64,000 nt of DNA from Adiantum capillus-veneris (lineage: Eukaryota > Streptophyta > Polypodiopsida > Polypodiales > Pteridaceae), in the NCBI GenBank assembly GCA_014529385.2, contig CM043944.1, forward strand, positions 64,562,248-64,626,247, in the 5' to 3' direction. Under the pieces are notes generated by a model. It was not told the DNA's origin and made no database searches. It saw only the letters and a program-made list of their open reading frames with translations. A program made the translations under genes and the position numbers. Of this stretch, positions 44,357 to 54,637 are shown in pieces. Within the stretch, counting starts at the first letter, position 1. The number at the start of each line of letters is the position of its first letter.

Positions 44357-45095
44357 CTGACATATGAATTTTCCTATAGAAACGCAACCTTGGAGATACT
44401 GATTCAGGAGGTAACCTTTAAAACAGATTGGGCGTACAATATTTTGTTGGAGTTAAAATTCGTGTCAAGATTGGGGGGAAGAATTGCAATAAAGCGATTG
44501 TTGTAGCACTGTATTGGGTGCAACAGTATGTAGATGAAAGCAAACTAACCATTATGAATTTTAGTTTGGGAGTATGCATGAGGCTTGATCTCCCTAGGTT
44601 TCAAGTACATTTCTTGTTGAGTTGTCTTGATGATGTGGATCCAAGTTTGGATATGTTCATCAGATTCGACCTATTCTAAATTTAGTAAAGGATTTGGAAT
44701 CTGATCATATATGAAGCTGAAGATAATTAAAGTTTCTTATCTTCAGATAGCGAAGAAAATTTGTTTTTTGAAGAAGATTGTCTTTATGCCAAATGTTTGG
44801 AGGGGTTAAAGGAGAAGATGCTTCAATGTAATGAATGTGGGTCGTGGTCCCATGTTGATTGTGTAGGATTGTATGAAGATTTTGGACCTATTCATTTACA
44901 TGGAGTTGTGAGACATGAAACTTGTGCGCTATTCAAGCATCGGCAAACTACTTAATCAACACAATGCTTCGAATGCTCTAGTGCTTGGAGAGCTTCACAA
45001 GATTGTTCGTCGAACAATGATTTGATCTAATTAGTTCATTGTCAATTTCTTATGATATGTACCTTCTAGTCCAAACTAATCAGTTTGGATGGCCA
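44357..45095 (+). pseudogene. repeat R1, copy 2, right part, with PHD-like finger
   Basis: This continues R1 after the CACTA insertion. At 44,761-44,955 it encodes EEDCLYAKCLEGLKEK, then MLQCNECGSWSHVDCVGLYE and HETCALFKH. The Cys-x2-Cys, Trp-x-His-x2-Cys spacing is that of a PHD finger, the histone-tail reader found in host proteins and in some transposons. A stop ends the frame at 44,955. Upstream frames are short. It matches copy 1 until about 45,095, where the copia LTR context begins. Confidence 0.55.
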
Positions 45096-45238
45096 CAAGC
45101 TATTGCTGTATTTTTGTGGCAGTAGATACAATTGGAATAGTAGTTGGTGTCTTTCCTTCATGATATGTTTAAATAATTTCCTTGATTGTATACCCATGTC
45201 TAAAAGCTGTGCCTTAATGTATCTATACTGATCATGTC

Positions 45239-45583
45239 TGTTGGGTGGGCACATCCTATTATTCTTATCTATGGCATATGGAACACCTCTTAGCCCTATT
45301 AGCCTGTGTGGCATAATATCTAGCCTAATAGCCAGTGTGGCACTATGCTAGCAATAATATCTTGGATAGTTCTACCACCTTACCTATGATGTCACCCTGT
45401 ATGTCATTGTATGGCTCTTCTATATAAGAGCACCATTGTACATTTCTACGATCAATTTATTTTAGCAAGCCTTTTTTGTATTTGCCATTCACATCTCGTC
45501 TCTCTAATTAAGTATAATTACTTGTAATCATGTGCCAAGCATGAATGCATCTTACAACAAACCGCCTTAACTAGAGCCTTACA
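45239..45583 (+). repeat. copia 5' LTR, about 345 bp
   Basis: It starts TGTTGGGTGGGC and ends ..CCTTACA. TATATAAGAGC near 45,420 is a TATA box in the expected position and a primer-binding site follows two bases later. Length and TG..CA ends fit a small copia LTR. No second copy is present to confirm it. Confidence 0.6.
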
Positions 45584-45584
45584 A

Positions 45585-45597
45585 TTGGTATCGGAGC
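45585..45597 (+). other. copia primer-binding site
   Basis: TTGGTATCGGAGC differs at one base from the tRNA-iMet complement TTGGTATCAGAGC. Confidence 0.7.
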
Positions 45598-46626
45598 TTA
45601 ATGTACGGGTTGCTTATTTATCTTATAATTTTTAAAGTATCTTATTGTAAATATTATATTATCATGTGATTATATCTTTAGAATTAAGTATCTCACTTAG
45701 CTCATGCCAAGTGACTTCTTGGCAGGGCCAAAGAGGGTTATTTGTCTTTTATTTGACAAGTCTTCATTTTCATGGAGAGAAGGTGTCGTGGCCATTCCCT
45801 CTTTTCATAAAAATCTTTGCATGTGCCTATATTAAGCCATCCCTTTTGCATACGCCTCATGCAAAGAGATCATCCCCTTTTGCACACGCCTCATGCAAAG
45901 AGATCATCCTCTTTTTCCATCGGCTCCACTGGTAGCCCTGTCTGCCATAGCTATCACCCTAACCTTCTGCTCGTGCAATCGCCTCTACGCAGGCTCCGGT
46001 CCTTAATCCACTGCCCGATGCCCTGGTACTGCTGACTCTCGGAAGCTTCACAGCTCTGGCCGCGCTATCCCAACTCGCGCATCAAGATCTGCTGCCACTC
46101 CAGCCATTAAGCCCCTTAGCCTGCCGCTCTCTGCTTGACTTGGCTAAGGACCTAAAGATTGCTAGCAGATGAATTGATTCGATATCAACAAAAGACTGTG
46201 TGGAAGCTCAGCAGCTCGTAGCCGTACCTGCAACTCGCTGCAGCCCAGGGCCCACAAGCTAATACTCTCACTGGCTTCAAGCTCATCTTCGACTGCCCTT
46301 GCCGGACCCATCCTACTCACGAGCATTGCCGTGCGCGACCCCTGCTCTGGCCAGCTCCATCCAGACTCGGCACTCGATGCTCCTCCCTTCCAGCAACTCT
46401 GTTGCTGCTTGCAGCTCTCTCGGCATGCCATCCTAATCACGATTTGACGCGTCACCCTGGTTGCAGGCGTCCAGATGTAATATTTTTATTTTTTTTAAAG
46501 CCTCCAAAGCCTTATAGGCTGTTCTCACACGAGGTTTTTTGAATAATAGTCTCACCATTCACACTCAATGCACTCTTGGCTATTGTAACTGTATGCAGCT
46601 TCACAATTGAGCATTGTCATTAATTT
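45598..46626 (+). other. copia leader or insertion, gene-free
   Basis: GCATACGCCTCATGCAAAGAGATCATCC occurs twice with slight change, near 45,848 and 45,884 (offset 36 bp). From 45,930 to 46,460 the DNA is GC-rich and unlike its surroundings, perhaps an insertion. No protein motif on either strand. Confidence 0.35.
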
Positions 46627-46920
46627 TTGAACGAAGCATGTTTATGGACTCTTTTCATGGCAAGTAACGGCACTTCCTCGAACTCAAACGCCAACCAAGA
46701 AGATTCAACCGCCTCAACTGCACGAAAGGCAAGAATTTCAAGGAAGGCATATCAAGAGCATTGGTGCAATAAGCTTAGACCGCAACACCTAGCTACTCAA
46801 CTACAATGTCGTAAAGTTCGACCACAATTCAACCCCATTGAAGAAGTCAGTGAAAATGATCTAGATGAAGCTTTCCGCAATTACGCTCAGAGCTTGGTAA
46901 ATAGAGTGCTTAATTTCTAA
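46627..46920 (+). CDS. unrecognised 97-codon ORF before copia gag
   Basis: The product starts MNEACLWTLFMASNGTSSNS, is Ser/Asn/Gln-rich then basic (ARKARISRKAYQEHW), and ends NRVLNF. I recognise no family. It lies between the primer-binding site and gag of the copia element, where elements sometimes carry short leader ORFs. It may be a chance reading frame. Confidence 0.25.
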   Translation: MNEACLWTLFMASNGTSSNSNANQEDSTASTARKARISRKAYQEHWCNKLRPQHLATQLQCRKVRPQFNPIEEVSENDLDEAFRNYAQSLVNRVLNF

Positions 46921-47040
46921 GGTCTTTTTCAAGACTTTTTACGATTTGTATGCTATCACTTCAGTGATTATTTGGTTGTAAAGAGGCAAGACACTGGAAT
47001 TAGGAGAGTCTCCTAAATCTAAGACCCCTCTAGCCAAACA

Positions 47041-47495
47041 ATGGGTGAGAAAGGAGTGGAGAAATTTAACGGTGAAGGATTCCATACATGGCAAACAAAA
47101 ATGAGAGGGTATTTAATGAAAAATAATTTGTGGGCAATAGTCAAAGCACCTTTAGAGCAAGCAGGACCAGAAGGGGTACAAACTAGGGCTAGAGCTGCCA
47201 CAGTGAGCGCACAAACCCAAGCCAAAGACGAACAAGCTTTAGGCATCATAATCACTTCGCTGCATGATAATTATGTCCACATTATAGATGAATGCTATCA
47301 TGAAAATGAAGCTTGGGATATTTTAGAAAAGAATTTTGTAGCAAAATCTAAAAAAGCAAAATAAGTCTCAAGAAGCAACTCTACAAACTCACAATGCTTG
47401 AGGCTGAAAAGCATCGTTACCCAGCTCACCTACATTGAGTGTGAAGTTCCAGAGGATGATAAAGTTGCAGTGCTTGCAACGGAATTGGATATCTT
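47041..47495 (+). pseudogene. Ty1/copia gag N-terminal part
   Basis: MGEKGVEKFNGEGFHTWQTK then MRGYLMKNNLWAIVKAP is the DUF4219/UBN2 start of plant copia gag. ALGIIITSLHDNYVHII and AWDILEKNFVAKS follow. A frameshift near 47,360 is followed by QLYKLTMLEAEK and ECEVPEDDKV-like sequence, the usual continuation, in other frames. Gag would form the virus-like particle. Protease, integrase and RT do not follow, so the element is truncated. Confidence 0.8.
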
Positions 47496-47499
47496 TCCT

Positions 47500-48840
47500 T
47501 CTTTAGTATCTTTAATCAAATTTGCATGGCCACGAGGAGTTTAGTTAGTGGCCTTCATTGTATTGTTGTGTGGATCGTGTCTGTAGATAGACTTGGAGCA
47601 AATTTTTGTGCCTTTTATTCTTTTCTTTTTCTATAAACGCTTGTAATAGCTCCATTTAATTCTATACAATTGTTTGAAGATACAATATATTTTGGAATGA
47701 TTTTAAAGTATCAAGAGAGAGATACGCCAAGATGGAGGTCACCTTTTGGGTATTCTAAAGAACAGGGGACACCATCTCCACACTTTCAATGACATTGCAG
47801 ATATCTCTATGCAAATGAATGCCAATAGTATCTTTAATTACTTAACAAAGCGTTTTTAATGACCAAAGTAAAGTTTTCTTTGTTAACATCGATGACCAAA
47901 TATAAGAAATGATCCCTTGCTTTTCCTAGTAGACCTAACATCTCCCTCTTGGTATTATAGTAAATTTTGCATTATTTAAGTATAGCACACTTATATCAAT
48001 AAATATCTATGTTATGATCTCTTTATTATGGATCATTTACTTTAATATACTTTCAGCATTGATAGAGCGATCGAGTCAAAGATGAAAAACTTGTAAGTGA
48101 TATGCATTTTGTTACTTTTCCATGGACTTTTTTCTATTTTTGCTTTCCCCCAAGGAAATGATAGATTAATTAATAAAAACTTCCACCACTTGAGAAGTCT
48201 ATTAAAGGTTATTCTAAATATTTACATCTTGTCAAAGCTCTTTGAAAATTTTGAAAATTACAAACAGAGAAATTTTTGCACTTTTGAGTTTAGCATACAA
48301 TACCAAGGGGAGAGGGGATTTCTTTAATGCATCAAATATAATGAGCTTTGGTAAATTTCTAGTCATTTTTAGACGTTCTAGCTCGATATATTGTCTTTAT
48401 TAAATAAGACCATGTAATCTCCTGTTTCAAATGGTTTTGGAGAGAGTTAGAATGGAAGAAGATAGTTGACGAGTCACACCATGTATGACATCGATTATTA
48501 CCACGAAGTACTAAGAAAATCAAGTTATTTCATAAGCTCCTTTTATATTGAGCATAAACGTGACACTTTTTCTTCTAATCATTGTGGAAAAAACACTATA
48601 AGGCAGCAATACCAACTATAAACATCACCTAAAGAAATGCATCTTTAACCAAATTTAGACACACAATTGATGTCACAGAATGAAATGAAGCTTTAATTAA
48701 ATTTAGACCTTTATTAAAGTAGCCAACAAAATCTTTAATAGATATAACAAAGTTTTGCAACATCATTTTTCAACCAATAGTTCCATGCAACAAATGTAGA
48801 AAAACTTGAATGTCACCTTGGCTTCTACACACCCAAACAT
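47500..48840. other. AT-rich gene-free stretch
   Basis: No coding, LTR or structured repeat is visible. Frames are short and low in information on both strands. Confidence 0.4.
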
Positions 48841-48924
48841 GTCACCTTGGTGGCTGAGATATGCTAGTAGCTTCAGAAAACACCAAGGTCAAGGATGGAG
48901 AGGAAACGCTAGAGGGTAAAAACA

Positions 48925-49190
48925 AGTGTAGCAAGGAACGGACGGAACGCAGCTCAAATGTTCCGAAACGGTGTTCCAGATGAGTCCAGTTCCCCCAACG
49001 GAGTCGGGAACAAAATGCTGTTCCGGAACGGGGTATAACTGGAACGGTGTTCCGGAATGGGGGGAACGTGATGCGGAACAACGGAACTCAGGGCGTAACA
49101 AACAAAAGTAGGAATTTGGGGGCAAATTTGGGACTGTTTGGGGGACATATTCGGATTTGGGGCAGATTTGGGATTGTTTAGGAGTTATAC
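48925..49190. repeat. GGAACGG / TTTGGGG cluster
   Basis: Between 48,935 and 49,085 GGAAC and GTTCC words occur about a dozen times in both orientations, including the palindrome GTTCCGGAAC. From 49,115 to 49,190 TTTGGG(G) recurs about eight times. This looks like a transposon subterminal region, but no terminus or transposase was found beside it. Confidence 0.4.
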
Positions 49191-49194
49191 AATC

Positions 49195-49405
49195 AAAGCC
49201 TTGATGTTTTTATCTTTGTCTTGTTTTGAGGGTTTCACGTGTGCATATGTGTGTGTCTGCGTGTAAGATCCCAATGGCTACACACAATGTATTTGCTACA
49301 AACACTAAGCTCGCTTAAGTGAAAAGATTCACAGTCTCCCCACAAACCCTCACAGCTAGAGGCTTGGCGCCTTCTTGGCAAGACCGCCAACTCTTTGACA
49401 CCGGA
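49195..49405 (-). repeat. dispersed repeat, inverted copy of 9.1 kb
   Basis: Reverse complement of 9,090-9,312 with few differences. It starts at ATCAAAGCCTTGATG and ends near TTTGACACCG. Non-coding. Confidence 0.7.
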
Positions 49406-50484
49406 AGTTGCATGGCCAATATGGAACGGACGGGAATGTCCAGTAAGAGTCTAGGTCGGACAGGCAGTACCCTGTTTGACCAGTTGACACTGAAGATGGA
49501 CAAGTAGACAAGAGACTAGCAAATGCGGGGTCACTGATGAAAAATTATCTGTAGAGGAGCCACATTGCAGATTTGGGTCTTGTAACAGACTTCAAAGATG
49601 GTCAGGAGACCAGTAGGAATGCAAATGACGCATCTCCTAATTTTACGGAGCTGCTATTTTTGGACCATGAAAGATCTTCGCGTCATTAACTCCGGAATGT
49701 CGAGGGGAACATTTCATTGCTCTGTCGCTACGTCAACTGACTTGCCGTTTGAGATCTTTTTAGACCTGAAGACTAGATCGGGAAATTACACACATGAGTG
49801 CCAAGTGGCACATTCTGGCACACTTTCCAAGAGACAAAGAGAACTAGCGCTCGTTTTTACAAAAGGGCTGATTTATGCTTATTCCTTTAAGCGTATTGTT
49901 GGAGGAACAAAGCTATGGAATGCTTGCTTTCTTTTCTATGCACAGTATGGTGCCGGAAGTGATGACCCGCACGCTACATGCTACTCTCTCTCTTCCCTAC
50001 GTATAGTTACGTTATGCCCCTCAAGTGGGCTCCTCATATGACTAATGTATAACTGTGGGGAATTATGCTTTCGTGTTGAGGTAAGAGCCTCTTTGCATAG
50101 GAACAGGTGTAGCTAGTTGTTGCACCGAAGCAGGCACCCAAGAGGGTAATAACCTCTTGATTATGCAGTAATTTTAGCACTGTTTTCTTGCTATTTTTAC
50201 TCTGTTTTGGGACTGTTTTGTGCTTGGAATGCTACCAGAATCAAGGAACACTTGGCCCAAGGTGCAGGAAACAATATAGGGACCATAGTGAGTCCAAAAC
50301 AGGTCAAAAACAGAGCTGGACCAGAAATTACAACGACATGAAATTTACTATTTTGCACTCTAGACTGAGGGATTATGCCAATGGAACAGAGTGCCAGCCT
50401 TGGAAACTGTTTCGAATCAATTTCGGTGCGTCTGGAAATCAGTCATATATGCTAGGAATAGTGTTTGAGGGTACGCATACTTGG
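49406..50484 (+). other. gypsy leader, second family member
   Basis: The part from 49,600 to 50,110 corresponds to 1,200-1,610. The rest leads without a recognisable domain to the gag frame. It is probably the 5' untranslated leader or LTR of the same gypsy family as at 1-3.6 kb. Confidence 0.4.
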
Positions 50485-51028
50485 ATGCCAAACCCTATGT
50501 ATGGCAACGTTAGCATGCAGCTAGGTTTTCAGGGCATACAGGGCAGTTTTGGCATGCCGTAGGGCACTTTTGATATGGCTGGTTTTCAAAATCAGCAAGC
50601 AAGTACTATGCCCCTAGGCCCTGTAATCGGTGGTCCTATAGTTCCAATGCCACCTGTTAGTGCACCTATGTTGCAGGCACATACTATGGACCCGATGACG
50701 GCTCTTGAGAAGCAAAAGCCATACAAAGAAGGTGGTCACGTAGTGCAATTTGATACATTTCGTGGATTTGAAGACAGGACCAAAGCTCTTTCCTTCTTAC
50801 AGCAATTTGATGCTGCATTTGCTGGAGGGAATTTTATTGAGCTTTCTAAGGTCAGAAAAGCTGCCACCTTTTTGAAAGGAAATGCGAGCCAGTGGTGGAG
50901 TACTCTACTATTACAGGGACAGGCTCCTGCCACTTGGGTTTATTTCAAACAGGTGTTTGCGTCTGCATGGTTGACTACTGAGTTTGAAGTTGAGGTTATG
51001 TCAGCATGGCACAATTTGTATGCAAAGA
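50485..51028 (+). pseudogene. gypsy gag, truncated
   Basis: The frame runs MPNPMYGNVSMQLGFQGIQG, a TAG near 50,562, then MAGFQNQQASTMPLG, a proline-rich stretch, and the retrotransposon gag core: KEGGHVVQFDTFRG, ALSFLQQFDAAFAGG, KAATFLKGNASQWWSTLL, WVYFKQVFASAWLTTEFEVE and SAWHNLYAKT. The sequence then stops matching any gag, so a breakpoint lies near 51,028, 380 bp before the DUF7869-like gene. The related gag at 3.3 kb is far more decayed. Confidence 0.8.
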
Positions 51029-51406
51029 CCATATTAGGTATTTTGGTAAAAATCTCACATTATGGGAATCTCCAAATCGATCGAATTCATGTAATTTGGG
51101 AATTTTCCACTTAAAGTGGGAAAAATTGAGGTGTGTGGCTAGTAAATAAAGTGAAAATCTCATAGGATTGTGGTGTTGATAAACACCAAAAGTCAAGAGG
51201 ATGTACAACACATGGATTTGAATAATAACTATAAATTACATAAAACAAAGGAAGATACAAAAAAAATTTTGTTTACAAATTGACTAGTATAGTCACAATA
51301 GAAGCTCCACATAATTCTACTCCACATTTGATACCATATCTGAACTTTGATCCAAGTGTGGCTGATGTGCACGAGTGAGGCCTTCTTTGGCTTTTAGAGC
51401 ATGTCT
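51029..51406. other. 3' flank of the DUF7869-like gene
   Basis: AT-rich, no coding sequence. Two related words, AAAAATCTCACATTATG and GAAAATCTCATAGGAT, lie about 115 bp apart. The boundary between truncated gag and this block may be one end of the element that carries the gene. Confidence 0.35.
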
Positions 51407-54400
51407 TTATGGAATCTTTATTCTAGAAAATGGTCCTTCTTTGTTGGGTCTCCAGGACCAAACAATTGCATCTATAGTTTCCCACACTTGTGGGTCCTTA
51501 TAGTTGACAGCCCAATAACCCTTCCAACAATTACTGTAAGCTTGAGTATCTGTCATCCCACTTTTTCTCGCGCAAGGTGCCCAATATTGAATCAAGAGTT
51601 TTCTGTAGTTTGGTGATGTAAGCTCATTATCAATGTCAGATAAAGCCATTGCAAGCCACACTGGATAGATTTCTGTGTCACTCGGAACAAGCATAAGAAA
51701 GTCACCTTGGTGCACATCAGACATAGGGTCAAACTCTTCCCTTGGCCTATCTCGTTGAGGCCCACAAAAATGATCGTTCAACTCTTCAAGGCCTAGGAAT
51801 CTTTCTGCTCCTTGTTGCAAATTCATTGTAGTGCTTTGTAGGTGAGAATATTCTTGAGTTTTTGGCCAAAACATTTTATACAAGACTCCCTCTGATATGA
51901 TTGCTTTTCCAATCTCTTCAATTACCTTACTCCAATAATCTATCACGGGTCTATAATATCGCGGAATACTTGAACCATTCCCTAAATTTTTCCAAAACTT
52001 TATATAGTTCTTTAGCCCCAAAATGACTTCTTCGTGGGCCTTGACATACTCCGCCATTTGTACTAGAGGTGGATCTCCATGTGGTAACATTGGCTTGCCT
52101 TCTGTGTCTGTTTTCCAAAGGCGAATACTTCCACTCCAACTTGATACACCTACATGTGCCTTATATTGCATCATTGGTGTCTCATCTTGCATAAAGAACC
52201 TGAACTGAAGCGGTTTGGAATGTCCAACAAGTATGTCTTGTCCATCACAAAGATAGCCATCACAATATTGCTTGAAATCGGGGATCTTTGTGAGAAAAAA
52301 TGGAGCTGGAGATGAAGATGAGCTGTTTCGTAATGTATCCATCAAATGTGGCAAAGTATAGGTTTGTGTAACTCTCAACTTCTCTGAAAACCTACTAAAC
52401 ATGGCGTCTATGTCCTCATGTGTATGCCCAACCATTAAAAATCCCAGCTGGATGGTTTTGAAAACACCCCTTGCAACAAGCATTGACAAATAGGCAAATA
52501 AGTATCGATTTTTGTTTTCCCCTGCACAATTATCCAATTGTAGCAACAAGTTCTCTGGCAATCTGCGAAATGTTGACCCCAATTCCTCTTCTACAATTTC
52601 TGACGACTGCACAATGGGCTCTTTTCCATCACTCAAGTTATGGTAGTCCAAAGCATCCCTTGAGTTCAAAGCATGTAGTAGTGAAATATTGCTCCTTGGA
52701 AGTCCATTTGTTACTAGATCACCAAGAGGATGCTTATCTATCCTCTCGAGGTTATGTAAACAATTAGCAATTGAGCCAATTGTAAGATTTGGATCAGCTG
52801 GCCACAAACCATTCAAGACAAAGTGTCCGTAATGACCTTCTCCATGTCCATGAGTGATCATGCCAATCAATGCCACCTGCAGATTATATCCTGAATCCAC
52901 ACCCTTGGGAACAATGCGTAATCTAGGAATGGCAGTCTTCTTTTGATCCATCTGATCATGGATTATGCATACATATTTTTGTGGTTGAGTTTCTGAATAC
53001 GTGCGCCATGCATAATATAGGCTTCTGCAACTCTTTTGTTGTGCCATGTGAACTTCTCTCTCCCTCAAGAGAAGAGCTCTCTCTTCAAGAGAAGGTTTAG
53101 CTTCTAACCTTGCCTTGATTGAGCTACAAATATTGCACTTAGAGAACTCACTCGTCTTTGTTAAAGTGACATGTGGGTACTCTTTGTTCCAAATTCTACC
53201 AAAAGAAGATTGGGATAGATTCTTCTCATAGCCCATTTGGTCAAGTGTCGTGTTGATTTCACATAAAATATCCACTTGTTTGTATGTTGATGGAATCACC
53301 AATTGAGTCTCTCTTGAGCCATCTAGCAGTGTTCTACTTCTATGTGGCATCTTCTCAGAGTTGTTTTCCACAAACTCATTTAGTAGTTCTCTTGCTAAAC
53401 TAGTATGTTGAAGTCCCCTTCTCAATGTACATGTGTTCCCATGTACATATTGGCGCACACCATTTTCAAAGTTCTCCTTGTATCGATAAAATGATGTCTT
53501 TGGTATTCCATGTAGCTCATACCATGCTCTACAACAAACAATAGAGCCATTTAGCCTGAATTGGTATCGTGACTTCTCATCTTTCTGATAACATATAGAA
53601 ATAACATCATAAACATAATTAGTGCGTGATTTTTGAGACTCTCCCCAAAATTGTTGTCGTAACCTTGTCACCATATCACGATCTGCAAATTGGCAGCATT
53701 TTTGTGCACAACAATCAATGCATGATACCCTTTGAATTGATTTGTTTGAAAGGTAAAAAGTCGAAGCTGGTGCTGCTTTTGATTTTTGAGTCCTGTTCAT
53801 GAAAGTGTATCGTCTCTTCCTTGACAACTGGACAACATTACTCCCATCAAGTTTTTTTCCAACATTGCCATCGTTGGATACATCCTCATATGTAGCATGC
53901 ATGCCATCAACAGGAACAAAGCGTTGTAATGGGCTCCCATTCAACATTGTTGTCTGCTTGATGGGCCACTTTAGCAAAGTGATGCTACCCACTTCAACCA
54001 CATCATCAATGCTTGCATTTTCTCTTTCAATACCTACACCCACACAATCAGGACCAAGTTCCTGAAAGTTGACATAATCATGTGGAAATACATATAAGAT
54101 GGTCCCTTCATTCATGGCTTGCATCATTGTGTCATCTTTTAAAAGGACCCTCTGATTTCTCCAAGACTCTCGAATCATTGCTTCAAATTCTGGCCTTGTC
54201 ATAGGTATTGCATCTGTAACTAGAGGATCAGAATGATCATGTTCTTCATCACCATTGTAGCTTTCGTGTGGATCAATTAAGTTCCCATTTAATACAAAAG
54301 ATTGCAAAAGAATCTTTGACCATCGAACAGCACTCCATAATGAGCCTTGGAGAGATGAAGTATCCATTGTAGGAAAAGGTAGGACCACATCCTTCAAGCA

Positions 54401-54544
54401 TTCCTCCACTAGTATGGAGACATTTCCCAGCCCTATCTTTGTACCACCACAAGTGGAATCTGGATCTGTTCTACACACACAACCAATATCAACGATTTCA
54501 TTGTCAAGTATCATATGTACTTTCTCCCCAGATTCGAAGTCCAT
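51407..54544 (-). CDS. DUF7869-like, probably transposase-derived protein, 1045 aa
   Basis: A single uninterrupted frame, the only long intact one in the window. Residues 260-300 hold a Cys cluster (CIDCCAQKCC). Around 445-475 SSFGRIWNKEYPHV leads to FSKCNICS. At 524-541 VCIIHDQMDQKKTAIPR has an Asp at about 530. At 666-680 LLLQLDNCAGENKNRYL has Asp 671, and at 703-714 LMVGHTHEDIDAM follows. The DNC.G.NKN and GH..(D/E)D.D motifs define proteins annotated as DUF7869. The spacing of acidic residues resembles an RNase-H-fold DDE/D transposase, which is inference. The C-terminus (955-1045) is Trp-rich. An acceptor-like CTTATAG lies directly before the ATG, so a 5' exon upstream, next to the repeat array, is possible. 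Confidence 0.75.
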   Translation of the reverse strand: MDFESGEKVHMILDNEIVDIGCVCRTDPDSTCGGTKIGLGNVSILVEECLKDVVLPFPTMDTSSLQGSLWSAVRWSKILLQSFVLNGNLIDPHESYNGDEEHDHSDPLVTDAIPMTRPEFEAMIRESWRNQRVLLKDDTMMQAMNEGTILYVFPHDYVNFQELGPDCVGVGIERENASIDDVVEVGSITLLKWPIKQTTMLNGSPLQRFVPVDGMHATYEDVSNDGNVGKKLDGSNVVQLSRKRRYTFMNRTQKSKAAPASTFYLSNKSIQRVSCIDCCAQKCCQFADRDMVTRLRQQFWGESQKSRTNYVYDVISICYQKDEKSRYQFRLNGSIVCCRAWYELHGIPKTSFYRYKENFENGVRQYVHGNTCTLRRGLQHTSLARELLNEFVENNSEKMPHRSRTLLDGSRETQLVIPSTYKQVDILCEINTTLDQMGYEKNLSQSSFGRIWNKEYPHVTLTKTSEFSKCNICSSIKARLEAKPSLEERALLLREREVHMAQQKSCRSLYYAWRTYSETQPQKYVCIIHDQMDQKKTAIPRLRIVPKGVDSGYNLQVALIGMITHGHGEGHYGHFVLNGLWPADPNLTIGSIANCLHNLERIDKHPLGDLVTNGLPRSNISLLHALNSRDALDYHNLSDGKEPIVQSSEIVEEELGSTFRRLPENLLLQLDNCAGENKNRYLFAYLSMLVARGVFKTIQLGFLMVGHTHEDIDAMFSRFSEKLRVTQTYTLPHLMDTLRNSSSSSPAPFFLTKIPDFKQYCDGYLCDGQDILVGHSKPLQFRFFMQDETPMMQYKAHVGVSSWSGSIRLWKTDTEGKPMLPHGDPPLVQMAEYVKAHEEVILGLKNYIKFWKNLGNGSSIPRYYRPVIDYWSKVIEEIGKAIISEGVLYKMFWPKTQEYSHLQSTTMNLQQGAERFLGLEELNDHFCGPQRDRPREEFDPMSDVHQGDFLMLVPSDTEIYPVWLAMALSDIDNELTSPNYRKLLIQYWAPCARKSGMTDTQAYSNCWKGYWAVNYKDPQVWETIDAIVWSWRPNKEGPFSRIKIP

Positions 54545-54637
54545 CCTATAAGTAAAAAGATTACATTGTTAAATCCATAGTTATAGAAAAATACTCTTCA
54601 AACAAAAAATCATGCTACAACATGAAAAAGGTTTGCA
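54545..54637 (-). promoter_or_regulatory. 5' flank of the DUF7869-like gene
   Basis: Only about 95 bp separate the ATG from the first array motif. Read on the minus strand the sequence is T-rich and ends TTTTTACTTATAG before GATGG, like an intron 3' end. The promoter would then lie inside the repeat array. Confidence 0.4.

Noticed and set aside
46162-46455. 97-codon minus-strand ORF in the GC-rich patch
   Set aside because: High GC lowers stop frequency. No motif or conservation visible.
49115-49190. Telomere-like TTTGGGG repeats
   Set aside because: Not tandem and not the plant TTTAGGG unit. Irregular spacing within a GGAAC-rich cluster.
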